DNA of 64,000 bases from Octadecabacter algicola (GTDB taxonomy: Bacteria > Pseudomonadota > Alphaproteobacteria > Rhodobacterales > Rhodobacteraceae). Position numbers and translations under genes: made by a program. The notes under the pieces were generated by a model, which was not told where the DNA came from, did not search any database, and worked only from the letters and a program-made list of their open reading frames with translations. Positions 54,512 to 64,000 of this stretch are shown in pieces (the stretch's first letter is position 1; every line of letters begins with the position of its first letter). Location of the stretch: positions 62,001 through 126,000 of the forward strand of contig NZ_JAKGAR010000002.1 in the NCBI RefSeq assembly GCF_021532625.1, written 5' to 3'.

Positions 54512-55729
54512 ATGGGCGCCTATATCCTCAAACGATTGCTTCTTGTGATCCCAACGTTGCTTGGGATCATGATTGTCAACTTCGTGCTGATTCAGTTCGT
54601 GCCCGGTGGCCCGATTGATCAAGTTATTGCGCAGATGGAAGGTGGCGGAGACGTCTTTGAAGGCATTTCCGGCGGCGGATCAGAGCTGCTTGAAAACGAA
54701 AGCGGAGATAGCGTCGCATCCCGCGGTTTGCCTCAGGAGTTTCTGGACCAGCTCCAAGTCGAATTCAATTTCGCACGGATCGTTTGCGATGTCGGGTTCA
54801 CAGGTGAACCTGACCTAAGTGCGGATGAATGCAATCCAGTCCCAATCCCCGCAATCGAACGTTTTTTCCTGATGATGTGGGATTACATGCGGTTCGATTT
54901 CGGTGAGAGCTATTTCCGGTCTGTGTCGGTCGTCGGCCTTGTCATGGAAAAGATGCCTGTATCGATCACGCTGGGCCTTTGGTCCACGCTGATTGCATAT
55001 ATGGTTTCGATCCCACTGGGTATTCGTAAGGCTGTTCGCGATGGGTCTTCGTTTGATACGTGGACCTCTGCGGCGATCATTGTTGGTTATGCGATACCGG
55101 GGTTTCTGTTCGCCATTCTGCTTATTGTTTTGTTTGCCTCGAACAACTGTTTCAGGCTGCCTTTCGGAATATCGGATTTCTTCCGCGAAAATGTAACGTG
55201 GCTTTATAATTCGAACCCGACCTGCATGCGATTGTTCCCACTGCGGGGGCTAACGTCATCGGATTTTGACCAGCTGAGCACGTGGGGGCAGATTAAGGAT
55301 TACTTCCATCACATCGCACTGCCAGTGTTGGCCTCAACCATTTCAGCGTTTGCTACTTTGACGCTGCTGACCAAGAACAGCTTCTTGGATGAGATCAAGA
55401 AGCAGTATGTCATTACGGCCAAAGCCAAAGGCCTGTCAGAGGCGCGCGTTCTCTATGGCCACGTCTTCCGCAACGCGATGTTGATCGTGATCTCGGGCTT
55501 TCCGGCGCTGTTCATCGGCGTGTTCTTTGGCGGGTCCCTGATTATCGAAACGCTGTTCTCGCTGGATGGGCTTGGCCGCCTCGGGTTTGAGGCGACGTTG
55601 CAACGCGACTATCCGGTGATGTTTGGCACTTTGTTTGCGTTCTCTCTGATGGGGCTGGTCGTCGGGATTATCACCGACATTACCTATGTTCTTATCGATC
55701 CGCGCATTGATTTCGAGAGGAGAGGGTGA
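54512..55729 (+). CDS. yejB: ABC transporter permease (YejB-like)
   Basis: 405 aa. Six-helix permease of the DppB/OppB type with the EAA-like loop [23 protein letters not shown] (about 305). A large extracytoplasmic insert lies between helix 1 and helix 2, normal for YejB. It partners YejE and the YejF ATPase. Confidence 0.9.
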   Translation: MGAYILKRLLLVIPTLLGIMIVNFVLIQFVPGGPIDQVIAQMEGGGDVFEGISGGGSELLENESGDSVASRGLPQEFLDQLQVEFNFARIVCDVGFTGEPDLSADECNPVPIPAIERFFLMMWDYMRFDFGESYFRSVSVVGLVMEKMPVSITLGLWSTLIAYMVSIPLGIRKAVRDGSSFDTWTSAAIIVGYAIPGFLFAILLIVLFASNNCFRLPFGISDFFRENVTWLYNSNPTCMRLFPLRGLTSSDFDQLSTWGQIKDYFHHIALPVLASTISAFATLTLLTKNSFLDEIKKQYVITAKAKGLSEARVLYGHVFRNAMLIVISGFPALFIGVFFGGSLIIETLFSLDGLGRLGFEATLQRDYPVMFGTLFAFSLMGLVVGIITDITYVLIDPRIDFERRG

Positions 55730-56871
55730 TGACTGATCTCGCTCCGCCACCTCCGCAGAAGCGTTGGTATCATTTGTCGCCGTTGAACCGACGTCGGTGG
55801 ACAAATTTCAAGCGGAACCGTCGCGCGTTCTGGTCTCTTTGGATTTTCTTGTTCTTGTTCGTGATGTCGCTGTTCGCTGAATTTCTGGCCAATGATAAAC
55901 CCATTCTAGTGAGCTATCGCGGCGAGTTGCGGATGCCGATTTTCCAGTTCTATAGCGAACGGGATTTCGGCGGCGATTTCCCAACGCAGGCCGAATACAA
56001 AGACATAGAAGTTAAATGTCTGATCGAAACGGGTGGGTTGGTTGATTGCTTTGACGAACCAGAAACCCTGATTGAGGCAGCCCAAACCGGCATTGATGAT
56101 CCTGACTTTGAAAAAGGCTGGTTGATCTGGCCACCCGTTCCTTACAGTTACAATACCATTGTCGACATCCCTGGTGTGGCCCCGTCACCACCCGATGAGA
56201 ACAACTGGCTGGGGACAGATGATACAAAGCGCGACGTGGTTGCGCGGGTGATCCACGGGTTCCGCCTTTCGATCCTGTTCACGATTATTGTCACGTCATG
56301 TGCGTCAGTGATCGGGATCATCGCAGGGGCAGTGCAGGGCTATTTCGGCGGCTGGGTCGATCTGGTGTTTCAACGCCTGTTGGAAATCTGGGGCTCAACG
56401 CCATCCCTTTACGTGATCATCATTTTATTTGCGATTTTGGGGCGCTCATTCTGGCTGCTTGTCTTCTTGACGATCTTGTTTGGCTGGCCCGCCTTAGTTG
56501 GCGTGGTGCGTGCTGAGTTCTTGCGCGCGCGAAATTTGGAATACGTCCGTGCGGCCAAGGCGTTGGGCGTTCGGGATCGCACGATTATGTTCCGCCATAT
56601 GCTGCCAAACGCGATGGTGGCGACGCTGACGATGTTGCCGTTCTTGATCACGGGCACAATCGCGACGCTAGCATCTCTCGACTTTCTTGGTTTCGGTCTG
56701 CCGTCTTCGGCCCCGTCACTGGGTGAGATGACACTGCAAGCAAAACAAAACCTGCAAGCGCCGTGGCTTGGGCTGACGGCTTTCGTCACCTTTGCGGTGA
56801 TGCTGTCGCTGCTCGTATTTATCTTTGAGGGCGTGCGTGATGCCTTTGATCCGCGAAAGACATTTTCATGA
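55729..56871 (+). CDS. yejE: ABC transporter permease (YejE-like)
   Basis: 380 aa from ATG 55729 (GTG 55726 possible). An N-terminal helix at about 35-53, then an extracytoplasmic segment, then a permease domain with EYVRAAKALGVRDRTIMFRH as the EAA loop (about 265). The ATG overlaps the yejB stop. DppC/OppC-like. Confidence 0.9.
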   Translation: MTDLAPPPPQKRWYHLSPLNRRRWTNFKRNRRAFWSLWIFLFLFVMSLFAEFLANDKPILVSYRGELRMPIFQFYSERDFGGDFPTQAEYKDIEVKCLIETGGLVDCFDEPETLIEAAQTGIDDPDFEKGWLIWPPVPYSYNTIVDIPGVAPSPPDENNWLGTDDTKRDVVARVIHGFRLSILFTIIVTSCASVIGIIAGAVQGYFGGWVDLVFQRLLEIWGSTPSLYVIIILFAILGRSFWLLVFLTILFGWPALVGVVRAEFLRARNLEYVRAAKALGVRDRTIMFRHMLPNAMVATLTMLPFLITGTIATLASLDFLGFGLPSSAPSLGEMTLQAKQNLQAPWLGLTAFVTFAVMLSLLVFIFEGVRDAFDPRKTFS

Positions 56872-58454
56872 GCGCCCGTGTCCTAGACGTTCAAAACCTT
56901 ACCGTTGATTTCCGCCAAGACGGCGAGACCACCCATGCGGTGCGCGGCGTGTCATTCCATGTCGATAAGGGTGAAACGGTCGCGCTGGTTGGTGAGTCCG
57001 GTTCGGGTAAATCTGTGTCTGCACTTTCGACTGTGCAGTTGCTTGGTGACAGCGCGACTGTTGGGGGGTCGATCACCTATGATGGCACCCAAATGGTCGG
57101 CGCCCCCGAGAAAGACCTGCGCCGTGTGCGCGGAAACGACATCAGTTTCATCTTTCAAGAACCGATGACGTCACTCAACCCGCTGCACACCATCGAAAAA
57201 CAGCTGCGCGAGTCGATTGAGCTGCACCAAGGATTGCGTGGCGATGCGGTGAGAGTTCGTATCATCGAGCTTTTGACACAAGTAGGTATCCACGAAGCAG
57301 AACGACGTTTGGCGTCTTATCCGCATCAATTGTCTGGCGGCCAACGCCAACGTGTCATGATTGCTATGGCGCTGGCCAACGGGCCTGAGATGCTGATTGC
57401 GGATGAACCAACGACCGCGCTGGACGTAACAATCCAAGCGCAAATTCTTGAATTGCTGGCAGATCTGAAACGTGACCTTGGCATGTCGATGTTGTTCATC
57501 ACCCATGACCTGACCATCGTGCGCAAGATTGCGGATCGTGTCTGTGTCATGAAGGACGGCGAGATCGTCGAGCAGGGCGAAACAGCCGAGATTTTTGCTA
57601 ATCCACAGCACCCCTATACTCGCACGCTTCTTGAAGCCGAAAGCACGGGCCATCCTGATCCGGTCGACCCCACAGCCAAAGTGGTCGCAAAGACGAAGAA
57701 CCTGAAAATATGGTTCCCTTTGACGTCCGGCTTGTTGCGGCGCACGACGGGTTACGTGAAAGCGGTCAACGATGCGACGCTCGAAGTCCGTGCGGGCGAG
57801 ACGTTGGGTATTGTTGGTGAATCAGGGTCCGGCAAGACCACGTTGGCCCTTGCGATGATGCGTTTGATTTCATCCGAAGGGCGCATCGCCTTTATGGGGC
57901 AAGACCTTCAAGGACTAAAAGAAGGGCAAATGCGTCCGCTCCGATCCGAGATGCAGATCGTTTTTCAGGACCCCTATGGATCACTGTCGCCTCGAATGAC
58001 GGTCGAACAGATCATTGCGGAAGGGCTGACAATTCACGGCACCGCGCAGGGTAAAAATTCGCGTGAGATGGTTGCTGACATCATGAAAGAAGTCGGCCTC
58101 GCGCCAGAATTGATGGATCGCTACCCGCATGAGTTTTCTGGTGGGCAACGCCAACGTATCGCGATCGCGCGCGCCATGATCCTTCGGCCAAAACTTCTGG
58201 TCCTTGATGAACCGACCTCGGCACTGGACATGACAGTGCAGGTGCAAATTGTCGAACTGCTACGGAACCTGCAAAAGAAGTATCAACTGGCCTATCTGTT
58301 CATCAGCCACGATCTGAAGGTCGTGCGCGCACTTTCACACAAGGTCATCGTGATGAAACGCGGTGACGTTGTTGAGGCAGGGGAGGCCGATGCCATTTTT
58401 GACACCCCGCAAACGGACTATACTCGTCAACTGATGAAAGCCGCGTTTGACTAG
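56868..58454 (+). CDS. yejF: ABC transporter ATP-binding protein with two ATPase domains (YejF-like)
   Basis: 528 aa. Two complete ABC domains in tandem: [22 protein letters not shown] and [11 protein letters not shown] in the first, and [22 protein letters not shown] and [11 protein letters not shown] in the second. It supplies energy for the peptide importer. It overlaps the yejE stop by four bases, and its 3' end overlaps the convergent FAH gene. Confidence 0.92.
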   Translation: MSARVLDVQNLTVDFRQDGETTHAVRGVSFHVDKGETVALVGESGSGKSVSALSTVQLLGDSATVGGSITYDGTQMVGAPEKDLRRVRGNDISFIFQEPMTSLNPLHTIEKQLRESIELHQGLRGDAVRVRIIELLTQVGIHEAERRLASYPHQLSGGQRQRVMIAMALANGPEMLIADEPTTALDVTIQAQILELLADLKRDLGMSMLFITHDLTIVRKIADRVCVMKDGEIVEQGETAEIFANPQHPYTRTLLEAESTGHPDPVDPTAKVVAKTKNLKIWFPLTSGLLRRTTGYVKAVNDATLEVRAGETLGIVGESGSGKTTLALAMMRLISSEGRIAFMGQDLQGLKEGQMRPLRSEMQIVFQDPYGSLSPRMTVEQIIAEGLTIHGTAQGKNSREMVADIMKEVGLAPELMDRYPHEFSGGQRQRIAIARAMILRPKLLVLDEPTSALDMTVQVQIVELLRNLQKKYQLAYLFISHDLKVVRALSHKVIVMKRGDVVEAGEADAIFDTPQTDYTRQLMKAAFD

Positions 58455-59143
58455 GCTTCGTAGCTGACGGACACAGACGACAGCCCTTCGATTTCACAGA
58501 CGCAGGTTTGCCCCCGTTCAATCGGACCGACGCCGGATGGCGTGCCTGTCATAATGATGTCGCCGGCCTCAAGTGTGACAAGACCAGATAGGGTGGCAAT
58601 GATTTCGGGGACGGACCAAATCATCTGTGACAGATCACCGTTCTGACGCACGTCACCATTGACCAAACAGCGAATGGCGCCAGTCGTCGGATGGCCGACC
58701 TCGGATACGGGGTGTACAAGGCCGATGTTGGCGGATTGATCAAAGCCTTTGCCCATATCCCACGGCTTGCCGCGTTTCTTGGCAGCCCCTTGAAGGTCGC
58801 GGCGTGTCAGATCGTTGCCAACGGCATAACCGTAAACATGGTGCAGCGCCTCGCCCTCAGTGATATTCGTGCCACCGCGTCCGATCACGACGACCAGTTC
58901 CGTCTCATGGTGGAGGTTTTCTGTAGCAAGAGGGTAGGGGACGGTAAGGCCAGACGGCACGTATGCGCTCGCGGGCTTCATAAAGAAGATCGGAGGGTCG
59001 GCCTTGGGGTCGCCGCCCATTTCGGTTACGTGTTCGGCATAGTTTTGGCCGACACAGAAAATCCGATGCATTCCGACATAGTGGTCGGGTTTGCTGCTTT
59101 TCAGTTTCGGGATGCCGGGTGCTTGTACGTCTAGAACCGCCAT
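58451..59143 (-). CDS. Fumarylacetoacetate hydrolase family protein
   Basis: 230 aa. The metal-binding motif HHETELVVVIG and the lid region RIFCVGQNYAEH are characteristic of FAH-fold enzymes, and the C-terminus has IIMTGTPSGVGP. Many relatives are acylpyruvases or oxaloacetate decarboxylases. The substrate cannot be inferred. Confidence 0.9.
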   Translation of the reverse strand: MAVLDVQAPGIPKLKSSKPDHYVGMHRIFCVGQNYAEHVTEMGGDPKADPPIFFMKPASAYVPSGLTVPYPLATENLHHETELVVVIGRGGTNITEGEALHHVYGYAVGNDLTRRDLQGAAKKRGKPWDMGKGFDQSANIGLVHPVSEVGHPTTGAIRCLVNGDVRQNGDLSQMIWSVPEIIATLSGLVTLEAGDIIMTGTPSGVGPIERGQTCVCEIEGLSSVSVSYEA

Positions 59144-59160
59144 GGTGTTTCCTCGGGCTG

Positions 59161-60573
59161 TTATTCAGGCCCGATCATGAAACACGTGGTGCCACGGGCT
59201 TGCAAGCGTGCGCATGCGCGTTCCGCACCATCGCGGGTAAGCCCCATGAAATTAGCGTCAAAGCCGCGGCTGGATTGATTTACGCGCCGCAATGATCCGT
59301 CCAGCGTGGACATTTCGTTCAGCGCGACACGCAAAAGCACACGTTCTGCCTGATACCGAGACCCGTAGCGGCCCACGTTCACACCCCAAAGACGACTGCC
59401 AGAGGTAGAAATACGGGTGACGATTTCAGGTTCGTTGGGTGTTGGGCTGGCTTGTTGGACAGCGGCAAGAACAACATCGGAGGGCCGCGAAGGAGGCGCT
59501 TCGCTGGCTTCGGGTGCTGCTGCCGCGGTTTGGATAACGTCTGCGACGGCGTCTTGGACCGCATCAGCATTCACAGCAACGAGCACTTCAGCGACTTCCG
59601 GTACATCAGGCACAGCACGTGCTTGTGGGCGCAAGGATCGTGCAACAAGACCGTTTACGCGGACTGTACGGGCGGTCGTGCCTGGAGCAGGGGTGTCAGC
59701 ACCCGAGGTTTGCGGACCAACAGGGCGTGGACGGTCAATGCGGGCAGTACTTGGCGCACGGGCAAAGCCCATATCAAGCAATTCAGCAACGCGGGCGTTA
59801 CGGGCTGCAGTTGAAGACCCGCCAAACATTGTTGCGATGATACGTTCTTGGCCACGTTCTGCGGATGCAACAAGGTTAAAGCCTGCGGCACGTGTGTACC
59901 CAGTCTTGATGCCGTCTGCGCCGCGATAGGCGTTCAAAAAACGACGGTTCGTGTTGGCAACTTCGCGCACACCAGCGTCGGTCGTGATGCGGCCAAAGAT
60001 GTTATAATACTGGGGGTAATCGTAGATGATGTGGCGACCAAGCACGGTCATGTCGCGTGCCGTGGACAAATGACCTGCTTCGGTCAGCCCGTGGGCGTTG
60101 CGGAATGTTGTACGGCTCATGCCCATGGCTTGGGCTGTTGCTGTCATACGGCGGGCAAAGGCGGCTTCGTTGCCTTCCAAGGCGATACCGATCGCAGTCG
60201 CGGCGTCATTGGCGGACTTAACGCCAGCAGCGCGGATCAAGTAGCGGAATTGGATACGTTGGCCTGTTACTAAACCCAACTTGCTGGGCGGCTCGTTCGC
60301 AGCCAAAGGCGTGATTGTCACCATGTCATCAAGACTGATTTCACCGCGCTCAATTGCCTGAAACGCAATATAGAGCGTCATCATCTTGGTCAGGGACGCC
60401 GGGTGCAATTGCGTGTCGGCATTACGTGAATGCAAGACCTCACCCGTTCGGGCATCCATTACCATAGCGGCGTATGGCGCGGCTCTACCTGTTGCGGGCG
60501 CGAGTGCGGCCAACAGGAGTGTCATCAATAGAAGAATACCCGCCAACGCGGGGTGTTGAATACGACGTTTCAC
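59161..60573 (-). CDS. dacA: D-alanyl-D-alanine carboxypeptidase (DacA-type) with SPOR domain
   Basis: 470 aa from GTG 60573. A signal peptide or anchor is followed by a penicillin-binding fold with S60-x-x-K63 (SLTK), S120-x-N122 (SAN) and K223-T-G225 (KTG). After an Ala/Pro/Val-rich linker (about 280-385) a SPOR domain at about 390-470 binds denuded peptidoglycan at the septum. It trims the terminal D-Ala of peptidoglycan. GAGG is 7 bases before the GTG. Confidence 0.92.
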   Translation of the reverse strand: MKRRIQHPALAGILLLMTLLLAALAPATGRAAPYAAMVMDARTGEVLHSRNADTQLHPASLTKMMTLYIAFQAIERGEISLDDMVTITPLAANEPPSKLGLVTGQRIQFRYLIRAAGVKSANDAATAIGIALEGNEAAFARRMTATAQAMGMSRTTFRNAHGLTEAGHLSTARDMTVLGRHIIYDYPQYYNIFGRITTDAGVREVANTNRRFLNAYRGADGIKTGYTRAAGFNLVASAERGQERIIATMFGGSSTAARNARVAELLDMGFARAPSTARIDRPRPVGPQTSGADTPAPGTTARTVRVNGLVARSLRPQARAVPDVPEVAEVLVAVNADAVQDAVADVIQTAAAAPEASEAPPSRPSDVVLAAVQQASPTPNEPEIVTRISTSGSRLWGVNVGRYGSRYQAERVLLRVALNEMSTLDGSLRRVNQSSRGFDANFMGLTRDGAERACARLQARGTTCFMIGPE

Positions 60574-60957
60574 GCCACTGCCTCTTTACTGCCTCGTGAG
60601 CCCCAGTTTTGTCGGGGTCTCCTTATTATGGATCAAAGCTAACATAGGGTGGCGGCTCAGAAAACACCTTATTTTCAAAGGCTTTTGGTGTGGCATCCCT
60701 GCACAGATCGACCGTAGGGGGCCATATCTAGCGGTGATTTCTGATTTTACCCCCTAGATGCTGAAATATGGCAACAATGGGGCACGTGATAATATTGTTG
60801 TGACCGATCGCTTGCAGCGCGGTTCGCAGAAGTACGATGGGCGTAAAAGAAACGTTTAGTGATCAAGTCTGCGAACGCCCCCTTTTCATAGGCCCCATGA
60901 AGGCTATATTAAGCGGCTGACATCACACTGAGCCGGCGACTCGGCAAGGGAAACGCA
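60574..60957. other. Intergenic region between divergent dacA and clpS
   Basis: 384 bases with no credible protein gene. Inverted repeats: CAACAAT/ATTGTTG with about 15 bases between (60772-60801), and GTTCGCAGA (60822-60830)/TCTGCGAAC (60868-60876). A TATATT -10-like element near 60905 could serve clpS. No clear intrinsic terminator. A short RNA gene cannot be excluded. Confidence 0.5.
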
Positions 60958-61299
60958 ATGCTGCAAGACATCATCATGATGGCCGACAAGAATGAAGACG
61001 ACGATGGCGACATCGGCGTTAAACTTGAAACGCGCCCAAAAACAAAACGCCCACCTTTGTATAAGGTGATGATTTTGAACGATGATTACACCCCGATGGA
61101 ATTCGTTGTGCATGTCTTGGAACGTTATTTCGGCATGACCCATGATCAATCCGTAGAGTTGATGCTCACCGTTCACCAAAAAGGATTGGCTGTTGTAGGT
61201 GTATTTTCTCACGAGATAGCCGAGACTAAAGTGGCCCTTGTGATGGACCTTGCAGCACGTCACGAACACCCCTTGCAGTGCACAATGGAGAGAGAGTAG
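60958..61299 (+). CDS. clpS: ATP-dependent Clp protease adaptor ClpS
   Basis: 113 aa. AAGGGAAA precedes ATG 60958. The N-end-rule binding pocket is shown by [20 protein letters not shown] (about 35-54), followed by [11 protein letters not shown]. ClpS delivers N-degron substrates to ClpAP. The usual partner clpA is not adjacent on this strand. Confidence 0.95.
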   Translation: MLQDIIMMADKNEDDDGDIGVKLETRPKTKRPPLYKVMILNDDYTPMEFVVHVLERYFGMTHDQSVELMLTVHQKGLAVVGVFSHEIAETKVALVMDLAARHEHPLQCTMERE

Positions 61300-61319
61300 G
61301 CCGCGCGCCCTCCTAACCC

Positions 61320-62255
61320 ATGAAACACTCAAGATTATTCACCGCGTTGAGCGAAGGCCTGACATTGGACGGGCCGTTACATGTCTTACGTCCACCAATG
61401 GGGTATGACCTTGCGGGGCTTCAAAACGTTACCGTCGAGGCGACGTTCTATTCAGACCATCAGTATTGGACCTCAATGGGCCTGATAGGCGATGGCGCTG
61501 GGTGTATTGGGACACTGGTTGTTCTTCCGCGCTCAAAGACGCTTGCGCGGCAGATGGTTCAGCGGGCTATCGACACGGGCGGCATAGTAATCGTGGACGG
61601 CCAAAAAACTGATGGTGTTGAATCGATCTACAAAGACATTCGCAAAACCAGTGCGATCAATGGCGTTGTGACCAAGGGCCACGGACGACTGTTTTGGTTT
61701 GAGGCTGGTCAGGCGCCGAAGTGGGACACTTCCGTAAAATCCCCAGCCGGATATGAAACCGTGGCTGGCGTGTTCTCTGAGGCCAAAATCGATGCGGGGT
61801 CCGCGTTATTGGTTCCCCAATTGGACCCTCTCAAGGGTGAGGTTGCCGATTTAGGGGCTGGTTGGGGTTATTTGTCCCGAGAGATTCTGGCCCACGACGG
61901 AGTGACGCGGCTTGATATGGTCGAGGCGGAACAAACTGCATTGGATTGTGCGATTGCCAATACCGACGATGCACGCGCCCATGCGGTCTGGGCTGACGCG
62001 CTGACCCATAAAGGGTCTTACGATGTTGTTGTGTCGAACCCGCCGTTTCATGCTGGCCGTGCTGGCGATCCGGATTTAGGCCGTGGTTTTATCGCCACGG
62101 CGGCGAGGATCCTGAAACCGCGTGGCGTGTTTTATATGGTCGCCAACCGCCACCTCCCTTATGAGGCCGATCTCGATGCAAAATTTGCGCGTGTCGAAGA
62201 ACTGAACGGATCAGGCGCGTTCAAAACATTCCGTGCGACTCGCCCTCGCCGATAA
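61320..62255 (+). CDS. rsmC: Methyltransferase, RsmC-like (16S rRNA guanine-N2)
   Basis: 311 aa. Two domains as in RsmC/RlmG: a degenerate N-terminal domain and a C-terminal SAM domain with VADLGAGWGYLS (about 178) and the substrate motif VVSNPPFHAGR (about 240), typical of N2-guanine methyltransferases. The likely target is 16S rRNA; 23S G-specific enzymes are close relatives. It begins 20 bases after clpS. Confidence 0.85.
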   Translation: MKHSRLFTALSEGLTLDGPLHVLRPPMGYDLAGLQNVTVEATFYSDHQYWTSMGLIGDGAGCIGTLVVLPRSKTLARQMVQRAIDTGGIVIVDGQKTDGVESIYKDIRKTSAINGVVTKGHGRLFWFEAGQAPKWDTSVKSPAGYETVAGVFSEAKIDAGSALLVPQLDPLKGEVADLGAGWGYLSREILAHDGVTRLDMVEAEQTALDCAIANTDDARAHAVWADALTHKGSYDVVVSNPPFHAGRAGDPDLGRGFIATAARILKPRGVFYMVANRHLPYEADLDAKFARVEELNGSGAFKTFRATRPRR

Positions 62256-62300
62256 TTCCCGCTAGCGTCGTAGCATCTGCGCGGGCGAATAGGAGCCATC

Positions 62301-63110
62301 ATGTCTTTTTCAATCGACGGTAAAACCGCTATCGTAACGGGGGCCGCCAATGGTGTTGGCCTCGCGATTGGGCGGCATTTTTTGTCTAAGGGTGCGAATG
62401 TTATCTTTGCGGATATGGACGAAGAACGCCTAGAGGCAGAGCTTGGGGACGGTAAGGCCGAAACCGAAAGCTATCGAACGTTTGCGTGTGATCTGCGAAA
62501 GAAGCTCTCCATCAACAACCTGCTGTCCATGACGATCGATAACTTCGAAAAGGTCGACATCCTTGTGAATGCGTCTCGTCAGATCGTGCCATCCGATCCT
62601 CTTGACCCAAAAGAAGACAACGTCGAAACGATGCTGAACCAAAACCTGATGACGTCCCTGCGCCTGACGCAAGCGATATCGAAACGGATGATCAAGCAAG
62701 CAAGTGGCGACGAAGAAGACACTGGAAATGTCGGGTCTATCATCAACCTCAGCTCAATCGCGGCGCGCCGGGCCAACCCTGATCTTCTGGGGTATTCGAT
62801 CGCGACAGCGGCTCTCGATCAGATGACACGCTCGATGGCCGTGGCTTTGGCTCCGCACCGCATTCGGGTGAATGCCGTTGCGTTCGGGTCAGTCATGTCC
62901 TCTAGCCTCAAGCACCAGCTGCGCGACAACGAAGAGTATCGCAGCGACATTATCGACAACACGCCGCTCGGCCGTATCGCGGGCCCAGGGGAGGTTTCAG
63001 ACGCCGTGCAATACCTTGCGTCTGATGCGTCCAGCTTTGTGACAGGTCAGGTGATCACCGTGGACGGTGGCCGAACCTTGATTGATCCGGCCACAGCACC
63101 TGCACATTAA
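62301..63110 (+). CDS. Short-chain dehydrogenase/reductase lacking the catalytic lysine
   Basis: 269 aa. The NAD(P)-binding TGAANGVGLA (about 11-20) and the catalytic serine in INLSS are normal. The active-site YxxxK reads YSIAT: the lysine is replaced by threonine. The NNAG motif is altered to VNASRQ. It may be a non-catalytic relative, use another base, or have changed specificity. The fold otherwise looks complete and intact, so it is not an obvious pseudogene. Confidence 0.87.
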   Translation: MSFSIDGKTAIVTGAANGVGLAIGRHFLSKGANVIFADMDEERLEAELGDGKAETESYRTFACDLRKKLSINNLLSMTIDNFEKVDILVNASRQIVPSDPLDPKEDNVETMLNQNLMTSLRLTQAISKRMIKQASGDEEDTGNVGSIINLSSIAARRANPDLLGYSIATAALDQMTRSMAVALAPHRIRVNAVAFGSVMSSSLKHQLRDNEEYRSDIIDNTPLGRIAGPGEVSDAVQYLASDASSFVTGQVITVDGGRTLIDPATAPAH

Positions 63111-63116
63111 AATCGC

Positions 63117-63506
63117 TTACTCAGGGTGAACCGCGATGCATTGCTGCGTGGTTGCCTGTGCCTGTTGCACAGCGGCTGCACGGCGCTCAGTGAACTGCGC
63201 TAGCTTTCTGCGCTCGTTGGCGATGTCGATTGAGACAGGCTCTTGGCGCGTGAAGGTCTCTGTTTCATCACAGCGGTAACGGAACCTCGTGCCGTCCTCG
63301 CGCACGTCTTCGCAGGTCCTGCGCAGAACACGTACATCTTCGACTTCAACCAAGGCATAACCTCGTTCGATATTGCCGCGGGTGGTCGCTATGAGGCGGT
63401 CTAGTGTGGCTACAGGGCGATTCGCACCGGCGATGCAGCGTTCGCGTGGTGTGCCGCAAGCGGCCAGTACGATGAGAGGGACGAAAACGAGGGTCTTGTA
63501 AAACAT
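63117..63506 (-). CDS. Small lipoprotein
   Basis: 129 aa from ATG 63506 (AAGGAAG spaced about 6). A signal ends in a lipobox LAAC (cysteine at about 17). Mature protein with charged helices and several cysteines (RRTCEDV, YRCDE, QQCIA). It is probably attached to a membrane. No family recognised. Confidence 0.68.
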   Translation of the reverse strand: MFYKTLVFVPLIVLAACGTPRERCIAGANRPVATLDRLIATTRGNIERGYALVEVEDVRVLRRTCEDVREDGTRFRYRCDETETFTRQEPVSIDIANERRKLAQFTERRAAAVQQAQATTQQCIAVHPE

Positions 63507-63613
63507 GGGTCTTCCTTTGGCAGCCAAATGGTCGCGTATGTTTGACAGGGTGTTGGCCTGCACGTTTAGTCAATGCTAGTGGTCATTGATAAGCAATAAC
63601 AAGGGTGCGGATC

Positions 63614-64000
63614 ATGGGTCTGGGCGACATGGAAACCGAAAAAAATGAAGCGTCTTCATGGTTTAGAACTTTGCGGGATGAGATCGTAAAGGCCTTTGAG
63701 AATTTAGAAGACAGCCAAGTCACCGGACCATTGTCTGACCAGCCTGCGGGTCGCTTTGAAGTAAGCGAAACCAAACGCAGTGGCGACAGCGGCGAAGATG
63801 CTGGTGGCGGTTTGATGTCAGTGATGCGCGGCGGACGTGTGTTCGAAAAGGTTGGGGTTAATATCTCGACTGTTTATGGCACTTTGGGTGAGCGCGCGCA
63901 GGCTGCCATGATGGCCCGCAAGGGACTGGCAGGAATGGCCGATGACCCACGGTTTTGGGCGTCCGGCATTAGCCTTGTGGCCCATATGCAAAACCCACAT
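63614..64000 (+). CDS. hemF: Aerobic coproporphyrinogen III oxidase, N-terminal part (partial)
   Basis: The first 129 codons run off the window. MRGGRVFEKVGVNISTV and PRFWASGISLVAHMQNPH are diagnostic of HemF, the oxygen-dependent enzyme of haem synthesis. AAGGG is about 8 bases before ATG 63614; ATG 63629 is a later in-frame option. Confidence 0.95.
   Translation, partial: MGLGDMETEKNEASSWFRTLRDEIVKAFENLEDSQVTGPLSDQPAGRFEVSETKRSGDSGEDAGGGLMSVMRGGRVFEKVGVNISTVYGTLGERAQAAMMARKGLAGMADDPRFWASGISLVAHMQNPH

Noticed and set aside
1-64000. Prophage, insertion sequence, integron or CRISPR array
   Set aside because: No transposase, integrase, phage structural gene or regularly spaced repeat array was seen; the only tandem array is the short 11-bp one.

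Overview
The window looks like chromosomal DNA of a marine alphaproteobacterium of the Rhodobacteraceae (Roseobacter group). The evidence is protein-level: a membrane-anchored cytochrome cy, L-malyl-CoA/beta-methylmalyl-CoA lyase, a TIGR02302/DUF4175 protein beside argH-lysA, the DUF1013 regulator TrcR, COQ9, DUF1244, and a zinc-ribbon protein divergent from ftsEX. Moderate GC, tightly packed genes with many 1-4 base start/stop overlaps, and the absence of transposase, integrase, phage or CRISPR sequence all point to core genome. The genus cannot be fixed from the sequence alone.

Layout. 1-10.2 kb: end of a probable ubiA, an OmpA/BON-type envelope protein, a TlpA-like thioredoxin, the argH - small lipoprotein - lysA run, a large TIGR02302 protein and a zinc-ribbon protein. 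10.4-15.3 kb: ftsE-ftsX-plsC-flavoprotein-hypothetical operon, then accA on the other strand. 15.4-21.0 kb: AraC/GyrI-type regulator, Asp/Glu racemase-like protein, malyl-CoA lyase, and a three-gene operon that reads as D-amino-acid utilisation (dgcN-dgcA-D-amino acid transaminase). 21.1-29.5 kb: a second OmpA/BON protein, a helix-hairpin-helix protein, DUF1244 and N-formylglutamate amidohydrolase, pyk, rpmI-rplT, and a secreted CAP/RTX protein. 29.7-33.7 kb: pheS - ASCH - pheT.

33.7-45.9 kb: small regulators and housekeeping genes (LysR with a divergent methyltransferase, ytoQ, mscL, Lrp, rpsU, coq9, quinone oxidoreductase), a short AT-richer islet at 40.2-41.1 kb, RNase T2, trcR, and recR-ybaB-dnaX. 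46.1-52.4 kb: an ankyrin/protein-phosphatase gene pair, rsgA, the signal recognition particle RNA (ffs, minus strand, with a clear promoter), nudC, pheA and cytochrome cy. 52.5-64 kb: a yejABEF-like peptide ABC transporter, FAH-family hydrolase, a DacA-type carboxypeptidase with a SPOR domain, clpS, an RsmC-like methyltransferase, an atypical SDR, a lipoprotein, and the start of hemF.

Functionally the window is mostly core biology: amino-acid biosynthesis (argH, lysA, pheA), translation (pheST, rpmI, rplT, rpsU, ffs, rsgA), envelope and division (ftsEX, plsC, accA, dacA, two OmpA proteins), replication/repair (dnaX, recR) and regulation (trcR, clpS). The most distinctive parts are the D-amino-acid operon and its regulatory intergenic region, the ankyrin-phosphatase pair, an SDR lacking its catalytic lysine, an ASCH gene inside pheST, a four-copy 11-bp tandem array, and a hairpin between the Shine-Dalgarno and start codon of rpsU. 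All functional calls come from reading motifs and remembered family features; no database search was possible.
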